Positions 34,955 through 45,100 of a stretch of DNA of 64,000 bases are shown here, one piece after another. The stretch comes from Hydractinia symbiolongicarpus (Eukaryota; Cnidaria; Hydrozoa; Anthoathecata; Hydractiniidae): assembly GCF_029227915.1 (NCBI RefSeq), contig NC_079878.1:20795501-20859500 (forward strand), written 5' to 3'. Each line of letters opens with the position of its first letter. Positions within the stretch are counted from its first letter, which is position 1. The notes under the pieces were generated by a model, which was not told where the DNA came from, did not search any database, and saw only the letters and a list, made by a program, of their open reading frames with translations. The position numbers and the translations under genes were made by a program.

Positions 34955-35213
34955 AATCTCAGCTACTTCCTCCTTCCCAATAACTCACTACCAATGATAC
35001 GACTGTGATTTAGCATCTAAGCTACTTCGTTCTTCCCAATAACTCAGTACCAATGATATGACTGTGATTTAGCACCTAAGCTACTTCCTTCTTCCCATTA
35101 ACTCAGTAATAATGATACAACTGTGATTTCGCATCTAGGCCACTTCTTCCTTCCCAATAACTCACTATCAATGACACGACAGTGATTTAGCATCTCTGCT
35201 ACTTCCTTCCTTC
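34955..35213. repeat. 59-bp tandem repeat, four to five units
   Basis: The word GCTACTTC (GCCACTTC once) recurs at 34962, 35021, 35080, 35139 and 35198, a constant period of 59. Each unit continues CTTCCCAATAACTCA-TACCAATGATACGACTGTGATTTAGCATCTAA with a few changes. It lies about 400 bases past the stop codon of the GFI-like gene. Confidence 0.95.
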
Positions 35214-35626
35214 TAAATTTTCAAATTTGAAGGTAAATACACTTGGAAGCACGTGTCGCTACGTTAAAAATAAATACACATCTCACAATGGAATTAAATC
35301 TATTTGAAATACTATAAGAGAAATGCAACTCAGCTTAAAAACGTATGAAAAACTTAAATAAGACATATACATATTTATTTTGGTAAAATATAAAATGAAA
35401 ACAATTTCAAATAAAATGTTTTTCCATTTAACAGCACATTAACGTATGCTGCAGCAATGCAAGTGGAGTGGTAACTAATTTCTGTATTTGCTACACTTAT
35501 AATTGGTCAATAATATCTGGAGTGGCAAGCTAGTCTGTGTCAACAGATTCAGATGTATTGCCTAGCGTAAAGCAAATATGAAAAAGAAGATATTTTCTTC
35601 GAAAGAAATAAAATGAAACTTGCTTG

Positions 35627-36865
35627 CTATTGTAAAAGTTTATTTCGAACGGTGATGGTCGACGCGTTCACGTTTTCTTTCTGATGTCTCGACTGATGTC
35701 GTCGCACGTCGACTTTTCTATAAAACGCGTGTCCACATATATTACATGAAAAAGGGCGCACGCCAGTGTGTCGCCTCATATGCGTCAACATATTTGATGA
35801 TTGTGAAAAAACTTTTTTACACTCGGGACATTCATGTGGCTTTTTACCACTATGCATTAAAGAATGCTTTTTTAAGTCTGACCTTCTCAAGAATTCTTTT
35901 GAACAAGTTTGGCATGTAAAAGGCTTGACGTTCAAATGAATAAGTTTATGTGTCGATAAGCTGGAACGACGTTTAAAAAATTTCCCACAGATTGGACACT
36001 CGAATTTCTTGCCTTCAACGCGCGTCGGGATATCTTCACTTTTATTTGTGCTCTTAAGCGATGGCTTTAAATTTTGACTTGAGTTGTCACTGTTTCCGTC
36101 AAAACCGGAATCTCCACTATCGGATAGTTCTTCATCGAAATTAGAAGACGGAAGTGTGCACGTTCCTTGTTTGAAAGCTTGTAAAGTTTTAGCTGGAAGG
36201 TTTGCTGAGAGTTCTAAAAAGAATGAGTATAAATGACATGTAAGCAAAACAGGAATCAAATCTCATGCTATGATCCTGTTGTTGTCATTAAGGGGTGATT
36301 CTGTCATTAATAACAAGGTTTTTGTGAATAAAATATAGCACCATGGAATACAAAGCGTGTGGTTATTAAAAATAACAAAACGTGAAGGTGAAATTATATT
36401 TTAGAATGTAAAACGCTAAGGATAAAAAAAAAAGTTTTTTAACAAACTGAGTAATCGCAGTGTTTTTCTCGAAGCAAAACAAATCACGGCTTTGCTGGGC
36501 AATCAGTGTTTCTTTTGTGTCTTGTTTTCTTTGCAAAATAAAAAGGTGATAAAAACATTTTTCTTTATCGTATTATAAGATCTCTCTTTTTTTATAAAGA
36601 AAAAAAAGAGAGAAAATTAAAAGAATAATTTCTTAAAAAAAATTCCCAATGTATAGAAATTTCCTTGTTTAGAATATATTTTTTTTAAAAGAAAAAAACA
36701 CTTCTTTTTTGAAAAATGTTTCCACCAGATAAGATTTTGTACACAAACTTTCGAGTCTGTTTCACACAAACAATTTTTTTTAAAAAGAATTAAACTTTTA
36801 CCTTGAACGAAAAACAAAAAATTAGTTGCGTCTTCCACAATCTTTTTATCCTCTCCTTCGTCCAT
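35627..36865 (-). CDS. GFI1-like C2H2 zinc-finger transcription factor with four fingers
   Basis: Two exons: 36865-36802 (MDEGEDKKIVEDATNF...) and 36213-35627, joined G|AA in phase, give 216 residues. Four adjacent C2H2 fingers lie at residues 92-114, 120-142, 148-170 and 176-198. They match GFI1 fingers 3 to 6 one for one: FKRRSSLSTHKLIH, LRRSDLKKHSLMH, CKKVFSQSSNMLTHMRRH and YRKVDVRRH. In GFI1, fingers 3 to 5 contact the AATC-core site, so DNA binding should be similar. The region before the fingers is acidic and Ser-rich (FDEELSDSGDSGFDGNSDNSS). The N-terminal SNAG repressor motif (MPRSFLVKK) and the first two GFI1 fingers are absent from this model. The first exon rests on phase and ATG context, and another start exon further upstream is possible. 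A TATAAATA box lies at 36893-36900. Confidence 0.85.
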
Positions 36866-36892
36866 TCCAACCTTCTGTATTTGTATATTCAA

Positions 36893-36900
36893 TATTTATA
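36893..36900 (-). promoter_or_regulatory. TATA box candidate of the GFI-like gene
   Basis: TATAAATA on the minus strand, 28 bases before the proposed ATG at 36865. It is conserved in the decayed duplicate at about 31930. The short distance would place transcription start at or next to the ATG, so either the 5' leader is very short or the true start lies elsewhere. Confidence 0.4.
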
Positions 36901-36909
36901 TCGCATAAA

Positions 36910-39125
36910 AAATATTCCACACTGTTTTCTTTGTAAGCCTTCGCTCGTTTTTAAACGACTGTGATTTGTTAGATGAACGTTTTTGTCATTGGTCATATAA
37001 AACCTTTATATTACAGCAATCAACTCCAACCAGCGTATCGTTGAATAACAGTCAAAGACGAGTGACCATGTAACTTAATTAATCGACTATAGATGTTGTT
37101 AAACTCGCTTGAATAACTTTTCCGGATATCAGCATTGAATAAAAGATGTGTAATTAGTCCTGCTAAATTAAAATCCCGTAATCCTTTCGAATTAATTTTT
37201 TTTTTGTTTCTTTAAAATCCCTAACAACAACAAAATCAAGGTTTTTCTTTTCTCGGTAAATCTGAAACTCCACAGCAGCTTCTTTCTTCTTCGTGTGTCG
37301 AGATTACTTATATAAGATCTGTACAAAAAGCACGTGGCGACCTGTTGGAAACTTCAAAAGAAGAGTCTGGAAACGAACTGTTTATACGTCTAACAAGCTG
37401 GTGGCGCAACATTCAAAAAAGATGTAAAACAAAAAAACATATTAAAAAGAGTAATGTTGTTAAAAGAAATCACGGACACAAAAAGTAAAAAAGAACCAGT
37501 TGTGAATATGTTACTTCTCTTTTATAAACAGACATATGTTGACTGTGCAACTCCGGATACCATTACCACAATCATAGCAAAAACAGAAAGAGAAAGGGCA
37601 GGTAAATCGATAGTAGTCAGTTGCACTTTCAAATTACTAATTTATTTATTTATTCATGACTATAAGGAGTGTGTAAAAACGATTATCATAGCTATCATCC
37701 TTCCCATAAACCTCGTCACCAGCCTCCACTAGAAAAGCAGACATAAAGTGAGAGGAGCATTTTATCAACTTGGACCCAGGCCTGCATGAACATACAGCAA
37801 GAGATTCTTTTCCGCTTAACCACAAAAAAGTTTTTGATTTTAACTTAATACTCAGGGCTTTCAAAAGGCATTTAAATAAATAACACACATGAAATGCATG
37901 GCGAAATACCAGAGTTGACACAATTAACATAATTAAGCACGCTTCTAAGTAATTATAATTATGGAATCGATTGCAAGTGAAACAATTATATGATAATGTC
38001 ACAAATTTATAATGAACACCACAGCCGGCTAAAAGAAGAAAAAAAAACAAGAAGAAAAACAAAAGAAAAACACAAACACTGTTAGCGAAATCACATTTCA
38101 CAACTTCAACCCAATTTGCAATATTCGTATAACTCATCTTTAGAATTTTAATACTGTTACGACTTCTACCACAATGACGTTAAAAAGTCGAGTATTACGT
38201 CTTTAAATTTTGTGATATAACCACATGAAATCATAAAACGTAATTTTTCATAACATTTCATAAATACTTTCTTTTAACTTTATACTTTTCTACAACACGT
38301 TGTAACATTAATCAAAGGGCGTGCCCTCAAACAAGGTGTAACAATGTACCTTAATGTCAAAACATCAATCTGTCACGAAATAAAACAGATTTTAAATTAA
38401 AGCTTTCTTGTTTACACATTCATGGGGTCTTACTCCCAGTTTCCGTCTACAAGTGAAAAATAACTTATGAGACGTCCCGACAAAATTAATATGTAAACCG
38501 GCAGCTTTAATAAGACGTGTGTCACATTGAACTTTCTTCAAGTGTCAGCCGTGAGTAAAATGCATAAGTCAGCATAAATTAAAAACAACTGTGTTTAAAA
38601 AATAGTTATTTATTATGTAGTAACACAAACAACAACAACAACAACAACAACAACAATAACAACAACAAACGAAATTGAACAATACGAACAAAATGAAAAA
38701 CATTAACAAAGACATTACAAAACAATAGAAACTTATACAAAAATAAAAATCGGCAAAACAGAAGCAGTGAATTTTTAACGCGAGAAATGGTTTCCATGTC
38801 ATACAAAGTCTGACCTTTCTTTTAATGAGAAAGTACCAATTATTGTTGTCATAAACGAGAAACATGGAGATTCCATGAAAGAGAAACCACATTTATGTGC
38901 GACAAATTTTCGACCCTCTTACTGAAAGGCAGGCTTAAAGCGATTACAACATACATTGAATCTTATTAAATTGTCTTTCCGAACATAAGAATATAACCGA
39001 CACACGTCATTCAAACGTCGTCAAACCAAACGTCGACCATAGTGACGTTAACTGTCTCACCGACTGCGGGACAATCAAGTATAAAATTGTTTTTTTTTAT
39101 ATAGATATTTAGAACTATTCGTGTT
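36910..39125. other. intergenic region between the GFI-like and IST1 genes
   Basis: No supported gene. It includes an (ACA)n tract at 38624-38665. The open frames at 37454-37732 (+), 37646-38137 (-) and 38569-38892 (-) are low in complexity or overlap each other. A minus-strand AATAAA at 38609-38614 could be the poly(A) signal of IST1. Confidence 0.45.
38624..38668. repeat. (ACA)n microsatellite
   Basis: About thirteen ACA triplets with one interruption (ACAATAACA). On the minus strand it reads as a poly-Cys/Leu/Val artefact frame. Confidence 0.9.
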
Positions 39126-39128
39126 AGT

Positions 39129-42100
39129 TTATTTCTTCTTCTTAAGTTCTTCGAATCTTCTCGTCAAGTCATCGAAATCAACATCACCTCCTGTACTTTG
39201 CCCACCAACTGACGGTTGACCGTGGCTTAACGAACCAGTTGGAATATCTGGCAGGTTTGGTATGCTACTCATTCCAGAAGGTGGTGCAGTCGGTTTGCCA
39301 ATACTTGCACCCGCAGACGCTACAATAAAAAAAAAGGGAAAATGCAGAACATACATATTTACTACAAGTAAAAACGTCTGTACAAAACTACAAGTGTTGA
39401 CACACGCAGGAAGTCGCAACCTAGTGTGTTTGACATTTTTTCAAGGTTGTTTTTTACATTTTTTGCTGTTTTTTTACAATTCTTATTGCTATATTTCAAG
39501 GTTTCTGAAACACGCAGACACAAGGCGAACGCGAAAAAGACACCAACATTGCCAAGACTTTTAAATAATAAGGAAGTTGTTTTTTCTTAAAAAAAAATGC
39601 AAACACGATAAGGGATTTCTTCAGAAAATGAAGAATATTTATAGTTTACAAAGCCACCCAGTATGATTTCAAGGCTCACCAGACACTTTGCAAACACGGA
39701 AAAACATACGCCAAAAATTAATCGAGCCTGACAATCAAAATTTCGATAATTCAACGCGCATCAAACGAGAAATCAGTTTAATTATTTAATCGATAATTGT
39801 ATCTCAAGCTGATTAATTTTGACATGGAGAAAAATTGATTTTTTTTTAATCCACACTAAATCTAAAATATCCGATCATTCAGTAAAGTCCATGTTGAATT
39901 TAAAAGATAATATTCGACGATTTTCCAAATTAAATCCTAGCTTAATTCATAACAAAATTCAAAAATCCTTTAAAAAAGCTTTAGACAACATAATTAAAGA
40001 ACATGGTAAAAATTGCATTTTGCCGCGCTTTACTTTGTTGAATATAATTTGATTATCAAGAAGTAGTAATGCGTTACTCATAAAACACACTGGTTTGGAA
40101 ATCAGACAAATCTGTAGCTCTCTGGAAGAAATATATCACGCTGAATAACAAGAACGACTGCAAAAAGAACTGACCGCTTGTATTCATGCCCGGACCTGCA
40201 GTATATCGTGGAACCTAGAAACAAGAAAGATAGTTTCTAGTGCAGAACAGTAATGGAGATCACAGCAGTGGTGGAGCGCACGTTTAATCTCACTATAGTA
40301 AGCTGTATTCAAAATTAATGAGAAATCGAGCAATCAAAAAATATTCTCAAAACGGAATAACAGGCATTAAATATCAGACTTGAAATGTTGGTTCATTTGA
40401 CTTACCGCATCGTTGGGGTCCATAGGATATGGTTTTGAATCGTTCGTAGGGTAGGGAGGTGCCATTCTCTAATAGAAAGAAAATGATGGTTAGACGGACA
40501 GTACTGAATTAAACAAAAGATTAGCTACGAAGGTGATATGACAAATACAGTATTACCTGACTTTGGGGTGGGGGATAAGCCAAATCACCACCACCACCAA
40601 AATTGCTCCCCCCACCGCCACCGAAATTGCTTCCACCACCGCCGCTAAAATTGCTTCCACCACCAAAGCTACCGCCGCCGCTAAACCCACTGTTGCCACT
40701 ATTGCCACCAGGAGGCGGTGGTCCGAAGTCATCGTTGAAATGATTAAAACCAATACCTGGAGGTTGAGCTAATTGAGGACCACCTATTCCTTCAAACTCT
40801 TTGGAGTCGATACTTGGAACTCCTTCACTCTAAGGAAAAAATTTCAGAGATATTTTAACATATGTTGTTATATTATGTTATTAAATTTCACAAAATACGC
40901 CCGCGTTATTTTTAGCGACCAATAGCCAAATTCAGTATTCCTTGGATGAATTATTCTGATAGAATAAAATTAAAAATACATCCTTAAGTAAAAACTTTTT
41001 TCCAAAATGTTGGCTCTTTATCGCTGGCTGTTTTTCGAACGGGCTGAAATTATTCCAGTCTAAGTAATCCCGTTTTCTTTTTTGACGTGGAGGAGAGGTT
41101 TACCACTCAACCCAAACTAACATTTCCGTCAAATTTAAAAACACCAAGTTTCTGAAAGTTTTTATCGCGAGTATGAATTGTTAGCTACAAACAGGCGAGA
41201 GTATATTTTCGCGGTCGTTTACTTTCTTAAATCAACCGCATGGACGCCAAATTTGCAAAACGTTTCGATCCTAAAATGTAAGTTAACATCCTTAGAAATA
41301 AATTTGTATGTCTCTATCGTTGGGGGAGAGTAAGGAACTGCATGTTAGAACATATAACAAACGATACATACCATCATAACATCTGGATCAGGTTCAAAAG
41401 GAACATTATAATTCCTTGCAATTTCGATTAAATATCTTTCAACCAAAATTTTTGGTGGAGGATCCGGACTCAGTTTATGTATTAACTAGAAAATAATAAA
41501 AATCAGACATAGTTTATACTACATTATAAGGAGAGAAATATTTTGACGAGATACAGTTCTTGGAGATCTTACGTCTTTTAAATACCACAAATTCTCCAAC
41601 TTTCTGCATTTTGTGGGAGGCAAGGAGCAATGAGGATGGGGTAGGAAGAACATTTTCTATCTATTCCCTTGTACACTTGAAACCTTAGCTAGCTACAAAA
41701 GTCTACTTAATATAAGATGATATTATTGTTTAATATGAATCAAAATAAAAACACAACATATTGTTCTATTTGAAGCCTTGCGATCTAACATAAAATGGGG
41801 ATGTTATATCTTAGAGGGCAAAGGTTATTCAACCTACATTTTACTTAAAATAGTTGATATTAACGTTCAATATGAATAAAAATGAAAACATAAAATATTG
41901 TTCCATTTGAACCCTTCCAATCTAAGGCTAAATGGGGCTGTCATACCTTAGAGGACAAAGGTTATTTAATCAGAAAATTACTTAAGAATTGATATTATTG
42001 TTCAATGTGAAACAAAACAAAAAACACAACATATTGCTCCATCTGAACCCTCCCAATCTGAGATAAAATGGGACTGTTATTTATAAGGGCAAAGGTTATT

Positions 42101-45100
42101 GAACTAGAAATTTACTTAAAATAGTTGATATTATTGTTTAATATTCATTAAAATAAAAACACAACATTAGATCTAAAGTAATTTAAAATAAAATTGAAAA
42201 TTATAAGACATACTCTTTCATTGACTGTGTTGTTTGTGTTGGATCTTGCTTGTTGACCAAATTCTTTTCCATACTTAAATGTCAACTGCTCAGTGACCTA
42301 GTACACCCAAAATTTATTGCTATACAGACAAAAACAAATTACCACACAACGAGATATCAAATCTAGAAATGTGGTCTTAATAGGTATACAACTACAAATA
42401 ACTAATTACGTGACATGGATCTGACAAATTTTATTCAGTCATATTAGATCACTACACTTCACACATATAACACGTATATGGCCTGTACGGTTGTAAGAAG
42501 CTATCGTATTGGACCTTGTATTGTCATGCACACACACACATACCGTTCGAAGTTCTTGACAATCAGCTGACAATCTTGGGGCCGCCCAAATAATTGTGGA
42601 AACAGCTTCCACCAGTCCTTCGTCACAATATCTATAAAATGCAGAAAGAGTTAAGAGATCTAACAATAAAAGGTATTTAAATTCCGTTTTTTCGTTTGGG
42701 GTTTAATGTGTATTTGTACATTTTCCAATTTGGGTGCCTAACAGTTCCACCATTTCAGGGTGAAATTTAAAGCATAAAAAACAAACAACACTTTAACAAG
42801 TACATGCAAAGGTATAGAAACAGCACTCACTTCATACTTTCTATGAGTCCAAACCTTGCCAACAACAGGTCACAATACATTTCAATCAATTCCATCGCTT
42901 CAACAAGATAGTCTTCTCTAATAATATGCTCTACCTAAAGAAGTCAAGATTAATGTGTAAAACATCATAAATAACAGGAATTACTATTGTTTCAGTAGAG
43001 TCATTGGGGTAGAATTTAGCCTGATAAGGGTCTTAATCCGGTGTTTTACATGAAACATTTGAGAAAGGTTCAAGTTTTTCTTTAGTAGTAATGTCAAGAG
43101 AACACTCCATTAACAATTTTTTTTTAATTAAGGTTATCCAAGATTCAAAAGCCAGGAAGTTATGCCATCATAAGTAAGGTTTAATAAATGCTGACATTAC
43201 ATTTTACCTATAATTAAGCACAAACTCCAAAACTTCGAAGATCTCATGGTGTCCTGTGGTTGCCCCCCCCCCCCCCCCCCCCTTGAGAAATATCAGCTCC
43301 CTCTCCCAATGTTATTATTAAACCCTTGCAACCTCCATCTGTAAGTCATTCCCTACACCTTTCTGTACAACATCCTCCAATACTACTCTTAAATTTGAAG
43401 TTAACAAACCCAAAATTTGAGGATAGAAAGATCTAATAAATCTTAATTATTTAAATATTTCTTACCATGATACCATTGTAGAAAAAAATAAGCTGTTAGG
43501 GCAAAAAATTAGGTACATTAAAAAGACCCTTCCTTGTATAGTCATGTAAGAGTTTCCCACATAGGTCTTTACCTGACCCCATATCCTAAGAGAAGATCCA
43601 ACCTCCCTACAAAAATTACTTTCACAACTCAGTTCAACCTCCTCCTTCTGGTGTTTGGAGGGAACTACGATATATCAAGTTATCATCAAAAGCACGACAC
43701 TGCTAAAAAACTGATTTTGTGTAAGATATGTTAAGTACAATTTATGCTGACTACTTTATTGTATTATTTTTAAGTTCAAATGGAAACCTTAGAAGCTAAA
43801 TATTTTAATAAAAGCCAAAATATATCTTAAAAAAAATTAGAAGGAACTTGTAAACAAATTTCTATTCTCTATCACATACAAAAACAGGAATTCTTTTAAG
43901 AAATCCTTACTCAGCTGTATCACTGGATTTTATGATGCTATAAAAACAAACTCCTGCAAACAAATCATGCATATACTTACTATTCGATTATTAATCACAA
44001 TAAAAAAGACTTACACGAATTCTAGCTCGATCAAATTTATTTGCTTGAATAAAATCAGAAATCTCCTTTCTTGCTTTTAATGCCATCTCAGCTAAAAAGA
44101 AAATGTTTTCATGATACAACACAGACCCAACTAACTCACACTTTGTCACATTATTGTTATTATTTTAGTCCTTTTTTTATTATCAATGTTTAACCATATT
44201 TAGGTTAAAAAAAACCCTCCCCCACCAAAAGTGACGAATAAGACATTGTTTTGCCACAAAATTTGGCACAAATGTTTGTTAGTAGCGCATTGGAGAAAAA
44301 TTGAGATAAAAAAAATTTGAATCACTTCATATAATTCAAGATGAAATTTTCATGCCAAACAGGAAAAAAGAGTAAAAAGGTGTAACATAAAGTTTGCAAA
44401 GAAAAGTTGGTTGTAAAAGCGTTAGAAGTGTAAAATTATATGATAGAACCTAAAATATGGCTTTGGAACTGTTGACAAGGATATTTAAAGTTGTCTAAAT
44501 TTTTTTCTGACCACCCACTAAACAATGAGTCAAGACAACAACGATAGATATATTAGTATATCTAAGTAAACCTGCACATTATCTTACCAAGTCACCAAAT
44601 AATGCACAACAGACTAATAGTCAGCCCTTTGAATCATGAATGCCCTCATGGTCGACCTCCATGGCGGCAAAATTTTGCCGTAGTAGTTTATAGACTCCAC
44701 AAAAATAAAAGTACTCTTTTCAACTTACTAATCTTGCTAGTGACTTATTTATTTCGTCAAACAAGTATCAGTCCTTTTCAAAAATTATTGAATCAGGTAA
44801 CATGTGTGATGTAAAACAGATGTGCTAAAAATGTTAGGCGTGCTATGTTGCACATCCATTTTGTGGTAAAAAAGTGGGGGACGTTTTGAATCGTGAGCCC
44901 AAACACGATGATCGAGCGTCTACGTATGGCAACTCTCTAAATCTTTTTTTCATAAATTTATTGATTATTTTTCAGATCATCACGTACCTTATATAAAACT
45001 TCAAAATTTATTCGGAAAGTTTAGGTTCATTTTAACAAAACTAAATACAGATAAAAATTTATACTGCACGTGGGTTTTGTTTTTAAAATTTTTTGAATAA

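Noticed and set aside
34955-35213. CRISPR-like regular repeat array
   Set aside because: The whole 59-base unit is repeated without unique spacers, and the DNA is animal; it is a plain tandem repeat.
37646-38137. 163-codon minus-strand frame with hydrophobic stretches
   Set aside because: Overlaps an opposite-strand frame, is Phe/Cys/Tyr-rich as expected from AT-rich DNA and matches no family I know.
38569-38892. 107-codon minus-strand frame with poly-Cys
   Set aside because: It is the (ACA)n microsatellite read in reverse.
40563-40772. Plus-strand Thr/Ala-rich and minus-strand Ala/Val-rich frames over IST1 exon 7
   Set aside because: Shadows of the Gly-rich coding minisatellite in other frames.
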